A stretch of 14,244 bases of DNA, taken from assembly GCA_007128995.1 (NCBI GenBank), contig SKWJ01000075.1:1-14244 (forward strand), written 5' to 3'. This stretch comes from Paracoccaceae bacterium (GTDB taxonomy: Bacteria > Pseudomonadota > Alphaproteobacteria > Rhodobacterales > Rhodobacteraceae). Every line of letters begins with the position of its first letter. Within the stretch, counting starts at the first letter, position 1. Below are positions 1 to 7,330 of this stretch, in pieces. A program made the position numbers and the translations under genes. The notes below the pieces were generated by a model, which saw nothing but the letters and a program-made list of their open reading frames with translations, made no database searches and had not been told where the DNA came from.

Positions 1-372
1 TCAAACAATGAAAAAGACCTGCCCGATGCCTTTCTCAGGCGCTGTTTCTTTCATTATATCCGGTTCCCCGACCCGGACACCCTGAAGGCTATCGTCGAGG
101 TTCATTTTCCATCCATCAAACCAGCACTTCTGACAACTGCCCTGACACAGTTTTACGAATTGCGAGAGACTCCGGGCCTGAAGAAAAAGCCCTCTACGTC
201 AGAGGTCCTGGATTGGCTGAAGCTGTTGCTTGCAGAAGATCTTTCACCGGAAGATCTGCGCCGCGAGGGGCCGAATGCCCTGCCCAGATTGCATGGCGCA
301 CTGTTAAAGAACGAACAGGACGTGCATCTGTTCGAACGGCTTGCCTTCATGGCGCGCAGAGGGGGGCGTTAG
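1..372 (+). CDS. MoxR-type AAA+ ATPase, C-terminal fragment (5' end outside window)
   Basis: Frame 1 is open from the first base to a TAA at 370-372, giving the last 123 residues of a longer protein. The fragment starts in the sensor-1 region (SNNEK) and continues with DLPDAFLRRCFFHYIRFPD. The Arg pair in AFLRRC sits where MoxR/RavA-type AAA+ ATPases carry the arginine finger. The helical lid follows (SEVLDWLKLLL) and a basic end (MARRGGR). Family knowledge: MoxR ATPases act as chaperones with a VWA-domain partner, often in maturation of metalloenzymes or cell-envelope complexes. A VWA gene of the expected type lies about 2 kb downstream in the same gene run (2374-3558), which supports the call. 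Walker A and B motifs lie upstream of the window and cannot be checked. The substrate is unknown. Confidence 0.85.
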   Translation, partial: SNNEKDLPDAFLRRCFFHYIRFPDPDTLKAIVEVHFPSIKPALLTTALTQFYELRETPGLKKKPSTSEVLDWLKLLLAEDLSPEDLRREGPNALPRLHGALLKNEQDVHLFERLAFMARRGGR

Positions 373-377
373 CGCAT

Positions 378-833
378 ATGGACACTGGTAGCGTTACAAT
401 ACGTGCGGTTGACGCTGCGGACAGATCGGTCTGGGCTGATCTGTGGCGCGACTATCTGGCGTTCTACGAAACCATCGTCGATGACTCGGTCTATGACGCA
501 ACTTTCACTGCATTTTTCAAAGACGATCCGCATCATCCGCGCTGTTTGCTGGCAGTGCGCGATGGACGGATCATTGGACTTGTGCACTTTTTGTTTCATG
601 CGCATTGTTGGCGAGCAGAGGGAATCTGCTATTTGCAGGATCTTTTTGTAGTGCCGATGGCACGCGGGACCGGTGCAGGACGCGCCCTGATCATGTCAGT
701 CTATCAGGCCGCCGATGCCAGGGGCGTTCCCAACGTCTACTGGATGACACAAGATTTCAACCACACTGCGCGCAAACTGTATGACTCGGTCGGACAGGTT
801 ACGCCGTTTCTCAAATACATGCGCGTCACATGA
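378..833 (+). CDS. GNAT-family N-acetyltransferase
   Basis: This is a 151-aa protein of normal single-domain GNAT length. It begins TIRAVDAADRSVWADLW, as many GNATs do. Motif A is visible as CYLQDLFVVPMARGTGAGRA: beta-strand 4 followed by an R-G-x-G-x-G-like acetyl-CoA pyrophosphate loop. The C-terminal half has the usual pattern NHTARKLYDSVG, with an Asn and a Tyr that commonly serve acetyl-CoA binding and catalysis, then PFLKYMRV. I chose ATG 378, five bases after the ATPase stop, because the frame upstream only overlaps that gene and has no GNAT-like sequence. A purine-rich GAGGGGGG lies upstream. The stop overlaps the next start (ATGA at 830-833), so translation is probably coupled. The acceptor substrate (amino acid, polyamine, protein or drug) cannot be read from the sequence. 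Confidence 0.88.
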   Translation: MDTGSVTIRAVDAADRSVWADLWRDYLAFYETIVDDSVYDATFTAFFKDDPHHPRCLLAVRDGRIIGLVHFLFHAHCWRAEGICYLQDLFVVPMARGTGAGRALIMSVYQAADARGVPNVYWMTQDFNHTARKLYDSVGQVTPFLKYMRVT

Positions 834-2185
834 GGGTCGCATTTGCCTTTGGCTGCCTGCTCAGTCTTGTCGCGTGCAGTGCCCCGATCGCGCCCCGCGC
901 TCCTGCCGATCTGTCGGTTCAGTCTCGTGCGATCAGTTCCGCTGCGCTATTCGGCCCCCCCCGCCCTTTAGCACCGGAACGCAGCAACGCACAAATTGCG
1001 CAAGACATCCTCGCACTTGGGTTTCGACTGGAATCAGGGCGCGAGATTCCGGTCTTTTCACGGTTTGAAGGGCCAGTGACGCTGCGCTTGACCGGACAGA
1101 TCCCGCCCCTTGCCGTGATCGAGACAGAGCGGCTTCTGGCAAGGATGCGCACTGAGGCTCGGCTGGATATTCGGCGTGTGACGACGGGACCTGCACAAAT
1201 TGTTGTCGAATTCGTGCCGCAATCCACAATGCAACGGCTGGTGCCGGGGGCATCTTGTTTCGTGCTCCCGAATGTGTCGAGCTGGGACGCCTTCAGGGCA
1301 GCGCCGCGGGCACGTGCGCTCGACTGGGTAGAGGTCGTCCAACGTGAAAAAGCGCTTGTGATCGCCCCCGCAGACAGCACCGTGCAGGAAATGCGAGACT
1401 GCCTGCACGAAGAGGTTGCACAGGCACTTGGGCCCCTCAATGACCTGTATCGCATCGGCGAGACAGTCTGGAACGACGACAATTTCCAGACCTCTCTGAC
1501 CGGGTTTGACATGCTTGTCTTACGGGTATGGCACCACCCCGCCTTGCAACCAGGGATGCGCCGTGACGAGGTTGCCGCGCGGTTGCCAGCCATCCTTGCA
1601 GAACTCAATCCGCGCGGCGCAGGCAACAATGGCTTGCCGCTTGACCCGACACCCACACCGCGCGCATGGGTCGATGCGATTGAGGGCGCGCTGAGTGCCT
1701 CTCACCGAAGAACCAGTTTCCGAAGGGCACAAAGCGCGTTGAGTATCGCCGCGGCGCAAGGATGGCAGGATGAGCGATTGGCCTTCAGCCTGTTCCTTGC
1801 TGCCCGTTTCGCGCCACCTGGTCAGGGTATTGCGGCACTTGACGCACTTGCCCAGGCTTCGGCGCTCTACGGCGCGCGTCCGGGCGGCGCCGTCCCGCGC
1901 GCGCATGTAAACCTGCATCTTGCAGCACAGGCACTTGGTGCCGGGCAGAACGCACTGGTGTTACGACTGACGCAATCGGCGATCGAACCTGCGCAGCGCA
2001 GTGAGAATGGCGCGCTTCTGGCCTCTCTCATGCTGTTGCGCGCCGAAGCACTCGAAGGTATGGGACAGCTTGCCGAAGCCGAGAGCTTGCGGCGCGATGC
2101 CGTCCCATTCGCCATTTTCGGGTTTGGATCTCAGCAGGCGGCAGATGATCGCCGATCGGAAATCGCGGCCCTCCGCTCTGACTAA
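830..2185 (+). CDS. DUF2927-like lipoprotein
   Basis: This is a 451-aa exported lipoprotein. The N-terminus is a short signal peptide with lipobox LVAC, so Cys16 should be lipidated; Ser at +2 favours the outer membrane under the E. coli rule. Residues about 50-245 match what I know of DUF2927 proteins of Rhodobacterales. These carry a conserved block seen here as CLHEEVAQALGPLND (near residue 191) and then WNDDNFQTSLTGFDMLVLRVW ending in PALQPGM. The HEE with nearby Gln, Asn and Asp residues looks like a metal or hydrolase site, but that is inference. Residues about 280-440 are Ala/Leu-rich paired helices resembling TPR-type repeats. It overlaps the GNAT gene by 4 nt and is followed after 18 nt by a small membrane protein gene. 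Its place between a MoxR ATPase and a VWA protein suggests a shared envelope job. The function is not established. Confidence 0.8.
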   Translation: MRVAFAFGCLLSLVACSAPIAPRAPADLSVQSRAISSAALFGPPRPLAPERSNAQIAQDILALGFRLESGREIPVFSRFEGPVTLRLTGQIPPLAVIETERLLARMRTEARLDIRRVTTGPAQIVVEFVPQSTMQRLVPGASCFVLPNVSSWDAFRAAPRARALDWVEVVQREKALVIAPADSTVQEMRDCLHEEVAQALGPLNDLYRIGETVWNDDNFQTSLTGFDMLVLRVWHHPALQPGMRRDEVAARLPAILAELNPRGAGNNGLPLDPTPTPRAWVDAIEGALSASHRRTSFRRAQSALSIAAAQGWQDERLAFSLFLAARFAPPGQGIAALDALAQASALYGARPGGAVPRAHVNLHLAAQALGAGQNALVLRLTQSAIEPAQRSENGALLASLMLLRAEALEGMGQLAEAESLRRDAVPFAIFGFGSQQAADDRRSEIAALRSD

Positions 2186-2203
2186 CAAAAGGAAAACAGG
2201 ACA

Positions 2204-2368
2204 ATGATCGTCATTTTTGGCTTTGTCGCGGGGGCACTCTGGGGGGCGCGATCGGCACGACAACGAAATGGAGATCGCAAGGATATTGCCCAATTCGCCG
2301 CTGTTGGCGCAATTCTCGGCGCACTTATCGGACTTTTTGTAACCATTGGCCTAGAGCGGATACTCTGA
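2204..2368 (+). CDS. small two-helix membrane protein (54 aa)
   Basis: This short ORF fills the gap between the lipoprotein and VWA genes. It starts MIVIFGFVAGALWGARSARQ, a first membrane helix followed by a basic cytoplasmic loop (RSARQRNGDRKD). A second helix follows (FAAVGAILGALIGLFVTIGL) and it ends ERIL. An AGG-containing purine run lies just upstream of ATG 2204. The stop is 5 nt before the next ATG, and the preceding gene ends 18 nt earlier, so the spacing fits an operon member. Similar roughly 55-aa proteins occur in Rhodobacterales and I recall them carrying a doubtful acyltransferase name; at this length an enzyme is unlikely. The composition, helix-loop-helix layout and snug fit argue for a real gene. 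The function is unknown. Confidence 0.72.
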   Translation: MIVIFGFVAGALWGARSARQRNGDRKDIAQFAAVGAILGALIGLFVTIGLERIL

Positions 2369-2373
2369 CACCC

Positions 2374-3558
2374 ATGTTTCTACCCTTTTTCCAGTCATTG
2401 CGAGATCACGCCGTGCCGGTGACGCTGCGGGAATATCTGGGGTTTCTGGAAGCGGTGAATGCAGGGGTGGTCACGTATGACATTGAGGGTTTTTATTTTC
2501 TGGCGCGGACAGCGATGGTCAAGGATGAACGTCATCTGGACCGGTTCGACCGCGCTTTTTCTCTAAGTTTCAAAGGTGTCGAGAACATTTCTCTGGATCA
2601 GGTTCTGGAATCCGTCGACCTGCCGCGAGACTGGCTGGAAAAAATGGCGGAAAAGCACCTGAACGAAGAGGAACGCGCGGAAATCGCGGCGCTGGGCGGC
2701 TTTGACGCGTTGATGGAGACGTTGAAACAACGACTTCGCGATCAGCAAGAGCGTCATCAGGGCGGCAATAAATGGATCGGAACTGCGGGCACATCGCCGT
2801 TCGGAGCCTATGGCTACAACCCCGAAGGTGTCCGTATCGGGCAAGAGGGATCACGCCACCGCAAGGCCGTAAAGGTATGGGACAAACGTGAATTTCGCAA
2901 TCTGGATGACACGGTCGAACTGGGCACGCGCAATATCAAGCTGGCACTGAAACAACTGCGGAAATGGGCGCGCGACGGGGCGACAGAAGAGCTTGATCTT
3001 GACAGCACAATTCGCGCCACAGCAGAACAGGGCTGGCTGGATGTGCGAACGCGGCCAGAACGAAGAAACGCAGTCAAGGTATTGTTATTTCTGGATATCG
3101 GTGGGTCCATGGATGACCATATCCGCGCGTTGGAAGAATTATTCAGCGCCGCCCGCGCCGAGTTCAAGCATTTGGAACATTTTTACTTTCACAACTGCCT
3201 GTATGAATTTGTCTGGCGTGACAATTCCCGTCGCTGGACCGACCGGATCTCGACATGGGACGTACTGCGCAGCTATGGCAACGACTGGAAATGTATTTTT
3301 GTCGGCGATGCCGCAATGTCGCCCTATGAGGTGCTCTGGCCAGGAGGTGCCAATGAACACTGGAACGAAGAGGCCGGAGAGGTCTGGCTCAACCGCGCCT
3401 GTGCTCAATGGCCAGATCATCTCTGGATCAACCCGACCCCAGAACCGCATTGGCAATATATCCAATCCATCAACATGATCTCGAAGATATTCGAGGGCAG
3501 TATGGTTCCGATGACGCTTGAGGGGCTGTCGCGAGGCATAAAGGAACTGGGTCGATAA
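2374..3558 (+). CDS. VWA-domain protein, partner of a MoxR AAA+ ATPase
   Basis: This is a 394-aa protein with no signal peptide or membrane helix. The N-terminal half (about 1-225) is helical and charged, as in CoxE/YehP-like partners of MoxR ATPases: VTLREYLGFLEAVNAG near the start, then a Gly-rich stretch around residues 130-165. The VWA domain starts near residue 234 with VLLFLDIGGSMDDH. Here Asp241, Gly243 and Ser245 form a MIDAS-type metal site, with Gly where the textbook DxSxS has its first Ser; this variant is common in the family. A later VGDAAMSPYE and a closing segment MTLEGLSRGIKELGR complete the domain. It starts 5 nt after the small membrane gene, and no good ribosome binding site is visible, so translational coupling is likely. 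Expected role: cytoplasmic co-chaperone of the ATPase encoded at the window edge. Confidence 0.87.
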   Translation: MFLPFFQSLRDHAVPVTLREYLGFLEAVNAGVVTYDIEGFYFLARTAMVKDERHLDRFDRAFSLSFKGVENISLDQVLESVDLPRDWLEKMAEKHLNEEERAEIAALGGFDALMETLKQRLRDQQERHQGGNKWIGTAGTSPFGAYGYNPEGVRIGQEGSRHRKAVKVWDKREFRNLDDTVELGTRNIKLALKQLRKWARDGATEELDLDSTIRATAEQGWLDVRTRPERRNAVKVLLFLDIGGSMDDHIRALEELFSAARAEFKHLEHFYFHNCLYEFVWRDNSRRWTDRISTWDVLRSYGNDWKCIFVGDAAMSPYEVLWPGGANEHWNEEAGEVWLNRACAQWPDHLWINPTPEPHWQYIQSINMISKIFEGSMVPMTLEGLSRGIKELGR

Positions 3559-3702
3559 CGACGATCTGGCGCGCGGGCCACTGTGGTCCAAGCGAAAAAA
3601 TGCCGATGCATTTGCAATGTCACATCAGGCTTCATAGGTCTTCTGCAGGCGCGGGGGCATTCGCCCACGTCGCGACATGAACAGGACAGACTGGAGAACC
3701 TA

Positions 3703-4098
3703 ATGAAACTGAATCGTCTTCTGGGCACGACACTTCTTGCAGCGACAATGGCGACCGCGCCAATTCTTGTTTCGCAAGGTGCCGCTCAGGTTCAGATGGA
3801 CCCACAGGCAGGTGCAGAGATCGCTTCGGAAGAAGGCAAGATTGATGCGTTCATTGTCGCCGCACTTGCAGTGGCAGAGACGCGTGAACAGTACATCGCC
3901 CAGCTGGAAGCCGTGACTGACGAGGAAGAGCAGATGCAACTGGTACAGGAAGCCGACATGGCGATCCTTGAAGTCGTCGAGAATTCCCCAGGGATCACTG
4001 TGGACGAATATATTGCGATTGGCGAGGCTGCAGCCGCAGACCCTGAACTGGCTGCGTTGATCGATGCGCGCTTTGTCGAGGCGCATTCGGACGACTGA
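3703..4098 (+). CDS. secreted DUF4168-like protein
   Basis: This is a 131-aa protein with an N-terminal signal peptide: basic MKLNR, a hydrophobic run from LLGTTLLAA to PILVS, and a likely cleavage after QGAA (about residue 32). The mature part is acidic and helical. Its pattern (KIDAFIVAALAVAETREQY, EEEQMQLVQEADMAILEVVE, then GITVDEYIAIGEAAAADPEL) agrees with DUF4168, a small domain of unknown role in exported bacterial proteins. I chose ATG 3703 over the upstream in-frame start at 3583 because GGAG lies 6 nt before it and the signal peptide begins there. It is separated by 144 nt from the VWA gene, so it probably has its own promoter, and it ends at a strong terminator. The function is unknown. 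Confidence 0.75.
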   Translation: MKLNRLLGTTLLAATMATAPILVSQGAAQVQMDPQAGAEIASEEGKIDAFIVAALAVAETREQYIAQLEAVTDEEEQMQLVQEADMAILEVVENSPGITVDEYIAIGEAAAADPELAALIDARFVEAHSDD

Positions 4099-4124
4099 TT
4101 GCTCTGAGCCAAACCACCCCTGTC

Positions 4125-4157
4125 AAGGCCGGAGCATTCAAGTGCTCCGGCCTTTTT
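4125..4157 (+). terminator. intrinsic terminator after the DUF4168 gene
   Basis: A perfect 12-bp stem (AAGGCCGGAGCA at 4125-4136 and its complement at 4143-4154) closes a 6-nt loop (TTCAAG). The T run at 4153-4157 follows directly on the + strand. It lies 27 nt past the stop of the DUF4168 gene. On the - strand the stem is followed by only two T residues, so it should act mainly on rightward transcription and shield the convergent cyclophilin gene ending at 4162. Confidence 0.92.
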
Positions 4158-4161
4158 GTTA

Positions 4162-4773
4162 TCACTCGATAGTCACGCGCGTCATTCGGTCTGGCTCTCC
4201 GATAACGGCACCATTTCCACCAGTCCCGCGCTTGATTGTGTCCAGCACCTCATAGCCATCAATCATTTGACCGATCACAGTGTACTGCCCATCCAGATGG
4301 GGGGCAGGTGCAAACATGATAAAGAACTGACTGTTGGCACTATTCGGGCTTTGCGATCGAGCCATGCCGACGACACCACGCTCGAAGGATTGCGCGCTGA
4401 ATTCCGCCTGAAGATTGGGAAGATCCGACCCTCCGGTTCCCCAGCGCGCCGGGTTTCCGTCCACTCGCCCATGTTCGACATCGCCGGTCTGCGCCATGAA
4501 GCCTTCGATCACACGATGAAACACGACACCATCATAATCACCTCGTTCTGCGAGGGTGACGATCTGTTCGACATGGTTCGGGGCGAGATCGTCGCGCAGC
4601 GCGATTCGCATCTCGCCATTGGCGACGCCTTCGACTGCAATGACCATGACAGGGCCGGAATGATCATCTGGAACGGTTGTATCGGCGCTGACGCTCATCA
4701 GATTGAACCATGACGCCCCCAGAATACCGACCCCAAGCAGGAAGAGACCCCCAAAAATTGCCTTGTCACGCAT
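4162..4773 (-). CDS. cyclophilin-type peptidyl-prolyl isomerase with N-terminal export/anchor segment
   Basis: This is a 203-aa protein. A hydrophobic segment at residues about 5-26 (IFGGLFLLGVGILGASWF) is followed by SVSA, a plausible signal peptidase site, so the enzyme is periplasmic or anchored at the inner membrane. The cyclophilin domain starts near residue 42 and carries the active-site block [17 protein letters not shown] (Arg, Phe and Gln). It then has [32 protein letters not shown] and HLDGQYTVIGQMIDGYEVLD. It catalyses cis-trans isomerisation of Xaa-Pro bonds, here in exported proteins. Its ATG lies inside the 3' end of the upstream cyclophilin gene (8-nt overlap), with AAGGTGG 6 nt before it, so the two are co-transcribed and coupled. 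The two proteins share the [15 protein letters not shown] motif and probably arose by duplication. Confidence 0.93.
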   Translation of the reverse strand: MRDKAIFGGLFLLGVGILGASWFNLMSVSADTTVPDDHSGPVMVIAVEGVANGEMRIALRDDLAPNHVEQIVTLAERGDYDGVVFHRVIEGFMAQTGDVEHGRVDGNPARWGTGGSDLPNLQAEFSAQSFERGVVGMARSQSPNSANSQFFIMFAPAPHLDGQYTVIGQMIDGYEVLDTIKRGTGGNGAVIGEPDRMTRVTIE

Positions 4774-5272
4774 CAGCGGCCACCTTTACACTCAGCATCT
4801 TGTCCGGGTTTGCTGGCGGTTCACCGCGAACGATCTTGTCGACATGTTCCATGCCAGAGATAACACGTCCATAGACAGTGTATTGGCGGTTCAGGAAGTG
4901 ATTGTCCGAAAAATTGATGAAGAACTGGCTGTTGGCACTGTCCGGATTGGCAGAACGTGCCGCGCCCAGTGTACCACGGTCATGCGGAATGCCTGAAAAT
5001 TCGGCTTTAAGATCAGGCAGGTCAGACCCACCCGTGCCGGCGCGACCGGGATTGTAATTCGCTTCTGTGTTGCCGTTGGCTACATCACCGGTTTGCGCCA
5101 TGAACCCTTCGATCACACGGTGGAAAACAACATTATCATAGGCACCCGCGCGCGCGAGGTCCTTCATCCGCGCGCAGTGGCCCGGTGCGATATCCGGCAA
5201 CAGTTCGATGATGACGGTCCCCGAGGTCAGCTCCATCAGGATGGTGTTTTCAAGGTCTTTTATTTCGGCCAT
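4766..5272 (-). CDS. ppiB: cytoplasmic cyclophilin-type peptidyl-prolyl isomerase
   Basis: This is a 168-aa single-domain cyclophilin of the PpiB type, starting [15 protein letters not shown], with no export signal. Conserved blocks in order are [51 protein letters not shown] and [20 protein letters not shown]. It carries out proline isomerisation during folding in the cytoplasm. I set the start at 5272 because AAGGAG lies 8 nt upstream and the 28-residue upstream extension (reaching 5356) is not cyclophilin-like. It is first in a two-gene operon with the exported cyclophilin and divergent from pgk, with 143 nt between their starts. Confidence 0.95.
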   Translation of the reverse strand: MAEIKDLENTILMELTSGTVIIELLPDIAPGHCARMKDLARAGAYDNVVFHRVIEGFMAQTGDVANGNTEANYNPGRAGTGGSDLPDLKAEFSGIPHDRGTLGAARSANPDSANSQFFINFSDNHFLNRQYTVYGRVISGMEHVDKIVRGEPPANPDKMLSVKVAADA

Positions 5273-5415
5273 GCGCCGCTCTCCTTGTCTTGGTTCAGGG
5301 TGTACCCTACTGCGTGGCGCCCAGCAGGAAAACCCCCTTCGCAGACCTACCACCATTGACCCGCCCCCCGGTTTCGCGCCACATAGCGGTCAAATGTTCA
5401 CCGGGGACTCAGGCT
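5273..5415. promoter_or_regulatory. divergent control region between ppiB and pgk
   Basis: This 143-nt gap must hold promoters for both divergent genes. Visible elements are TTGACC at 5356-5361 and its complement GGTCAA at 5388-5393, a spaced inverted repeat. The short dyad AGGGT-GT-ACCCT lies at 5297-5308. TTGACC could be a -35 for pgk, but no convincing -10 stands 16-19 nt beyond it (only weak CACATA). Promoter assignment is therefore tentative. Confidence 0.3.
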
Positions 5416-6609
5416 ATGGCGTTCAAGACACTTGATGATATGGTTTTCGCCGGCAAGACGGCGCTTGTGCGTGTGGATATCAATGTGCCGCTCTCGAACG
5501 GGCAGGTCAGCGATACCACTCGAATCGAGCGGATCCTTCCGACGATCCAACATATCACCAAGGCTGGCGGCAAGGTTGTCCTGCTTGCGCATTTCGGGCG
5601 CCCGAAAGGTCAGCCAGATCCCGAAATGTCATTGGCACAGATCCGTCCGGCCTTGGAAGCCGCGCTTGGGGTGCCAGTCGCCTTTGCTGATAACTGTATC
5701 GGTGGCCCGGCAAAGCGCGTCGTCGCCGCAATGAATGCGGGAGATGTGGCGCTGCTGGAGAATACAAGGTTCCACGAGGGCGAAGAAAAGAATGACAAGC
5801 TTCTTGCCGCGTCGATGGCGGCGCTTGGGGATATCTTCGTGAATGACGCTTTTTCTGCCGCGCATCGTGCGCATGCTTCGACAGAAGGGCTTGCCCGGCT
5901 TTTGCCAGCCTGTGCCGGGCGGCTCATGGAAGCGGAACTCAAAGCCCTTGACGCAGCCCTGGGGTCACCCAACCGGCCGGTTGCCGCCGTGGTTGGTGGC
6001 GCGAAGGTTTCAACCAAGCTTGAATTGTTGTCCAACCTGATCACTCGCGTCGATCATCTTGTTATCGGGGGGGGCATGGCCAATACGTTCTTGGCCGCGC
6101 AGGATCTGGAGATCGGTTCTTCACTGGCTGAACGCGACATGGCAGACACTGCGCGAGAGATTCTTGAGCGCGCCAACGCCGCCGGGTGCAAGATCCATCT
6201 TCCTGCCGATATCGTCGTGGCGCGTGAGTTCGCGGCAGGGGCTGCGCATGAGACACTGCCTGCTGACCAATGTCCGGTCGATGCCATGATCCTGGACGCT
6301 GGTCCGGCGACAGTCGCAGCAATCACACAGGTGCTGCAGGCTTGCCATACGCTGGTCTGGAATGGGCCAATTGGTGCTTTTGAAATCTCTCCGTTTGACA
6401 CGGCAACCAATGCGGCAGCCCGCGAAGCCGCGCGATTGACTGCTGCCGGATCATTGGTTTCTGTGGCTGGCGGCGGGGACACGGTATCTGCCCTTAACAA
6501 GGCTGGTGTTGCCGCTGATTTCACCTATGTTTCAACAGCAGGTGGTGCATTCCTTGAATGGATGGAGGGCAAGACCCTTCCCGGTGTTGCAGCCTTGAAC
6601 AAGCAGTAA
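5416..6609 (+). CDS. pgk: phosphoglycerate kinase
   Basis: This is a 397-aa protein, the usual bacterial Pgk length. It transfers phosphate between 1,3-bisphosphoglycerate and ADP in glycolysis, gluconeogenesis and (where present) the Calvin cycle. N-domain substrate motifs are [50 protein letters not shown] and the Arg in [11 protein letters not shown]-domain nucleotide motifs are [34 protein letters not shown] and [13 protein letters not shown]. The end is [19 protein letters not shown] chose ATG 5416 (MAFKTLDDM) over the in-frame upstream start at 5290 because Pgk proteins start here and GGGGA lies upstream. It is followed within 0-6 nt by a small membrane protein gene, probably co-transcribed. 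Confidence 0.98.
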   Translation: MAFKTLDDMVFAGKTALVRVDINVPLSNGQVSDTTRIERILPTIQHITKAGGKVVLLAHFGRPKGQPDPEMSLAQIRPALEAALGVPVAFADNCIGGPAKRVVAAMNAGDVALLENTRFHEGEEKNDKLLAASMAALGDIFVNDAFSAAHRAHASTEGLARLLPACAGRLMEAELKALDAALGSPNRPVAAVVGGAKVSTKLELLSNLITRVDHLVIGGGMANTFLAAQDLEIGSSLAERDMADTAREILERANAAGCKIHLPADIVVAREFAAGAAHETLPADQCPVDAMILDAGPATVAAITQVLQACHTLVWNGPIGAFEISPFDTATNAAAREAARLTAAGSLVSVAGGGDTVSALNKAGVAADFTYVSTAGGAFLEWMEGKTLPGVAALNKQ

Positions 6610-6615
6610 GTGGAT

Positions 6616-6831
6616 ATGGATATTCTGATCTGGATTGGCGCAGCGATATCGCTGGCAGGGGTCGCTGGCTTGGGCTGGTGCATAATTCATGTCCTGAAAC
6701 TGAGGCGCATGACGCTGGACGATGGTGAAATGCGCAAGCGCATGCAAAAGGCGGTGGTGATCAACTTTGCGGCGCTGGCGGTTTCCACACTCGGCTTGAT
6801 GCTGGTGGTGCTGGGTATTTTCCTGGCATAG
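6616..6831 (+). CDS. small two-helix membrane protein downstream of pgk
   Basis: This is a 71-aa protein with two hydrophobic helices: WIGAAISLAGVAGLGWCIIHVL near the start and AALAVSTLGLMLVVLGIFLA at the very end. A basic loop (LKLRRMTLDDGEMRKRMQKAV) joins them. Both termini are predicted on the same side of the membrane. ATG 6616 is 6 nt past the pgk stop; an in-frame GTG directly after the pgk stop (6610) would add two residues, and the choice is open. Tight spacing suggests co-transcription with pgk. I recognise no named family and the function is unknown. Confidence 0.78.
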   Translation: MDILIWIGAAISLAGVAGLGWCIIHVLKLRRMTLDDGEMRKRMQKAVVINFAALAVSTLGLMLVVLGIFLA

Positions 6832-7033
6832 TCATCAACATTCCAGCAATTCGCCAGCCTCAGGTGTTGGTGCTGATCAGATCTATCGCTTGAATTCACA
6901 TTCCTTGCGTTAAGGTTTGAGACCCATAAGCAGCATCATGTTGCATTTGAATTTCGGGATTCCCTTAGCCGCGCGCTTGTGGCATCTTAGCGCCAAGCGC
7001 CCACAGAATGGCGCTGTTGGGCAGGCAGATAAC
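6832..7033 (+). other. non-coding gap before the FtsB-like gene
   Basis: This 202-nt stretch has no credible gene. It holds two imperfect or short inverted repeats. CATCAACAT can pair with GTGTTGGTG (with G-U pairs) around 6834-6868. AGCGCCA at 6989-6995 has its complement TGGCGCT at 7009-7015. Neither is followed by a T run, so neither is called a terminator. No clear promoter hexamers were found, though one is expected for the next gene. Confidence 0.4.
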
Positions 7034-7330
7034 ATGAAGCGCACCAGACCAGCAATCGGGCCTTTGTTCTATTTCGGGACCGCCGCAGTCCTTGGATTGT
7101 ACTTCACCTTTGCTGCAGTGCAGGGGGCTTACGGGGTGTTTAATCGCGTCCAGATTGAAGCCGAGATCAACCTCCTCCGCGCAGAGCGCGACCGCATAAA
7201 TCAAGATCTTGCAGAAGTGGAAAACCGCACACGTCGTCTTTCGGATGACTTTCTTGATCTGGATCTGCTTGATGAACGCGCGCGCGATGTTCTGGGACTG
7301 GCGCGCCCGGATGAAATCATCATCCGGTAA
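7034..7330 (+). CDS. FtsB/DivIC-like septum formation initiator
   Basis: This is a 98-aa single-pass membrane protein. It has a short basic cytoplasmic N-terminus (MKRTRPAIG) and a membrane helix at about residues 10-32. A periplasmic coiled coil follows at about 37-70 (RVQIEAEINLLRAERDRIN, then LAEVENRTRRL). The C-terminal block LDLLDERARDVLGLARPDEIIIR is typical of the FtsB/DivIC family. FtsB forms a complex with FtsL and FtsQ that activates septal peptidoglycan synthesis. ATG 7034 is preferred over upstream in-frame starts because the conserved N-terminus begins there; GGCAGG lies about 9 nt upstream. In related bacteria a gene like this often precedes pyruvate dehydrogenase genes, but none follow here. 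Confidence 0.85.
   Translation: MKRTRPAIGPLFYFGTAAVLGLYFTFAAVQGAYGVFNRVQIEAEINLLRAERDRINQDLAEVENRTRRLSDDFLDLDLLDERARDVLGLARPDEIIIR

Noticed and set aside
213..377. N-terminal extension of the GNAT protein from position 213
   Set aside because: It overlaps the end of the MoxR ATPase in another frame and has no GNAT similarity. ATG 378 fits the domain start and operon spacing.
919..1656. A 245-codon open frame on the - strand opposite the lipoprotein gene
   Set aside because: The + strand carries a signal peptide, lipobox and conserved DUF2927-like blocks. The - frame product is Ser/Arg-rich without recognisable motifs.
6834..6868. Imperfect hairpin after the pgk-linked small gene as a terminator
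   Set aside because: The stem depends on G-U pairs, the loop is about 20 nt and no T run follows.
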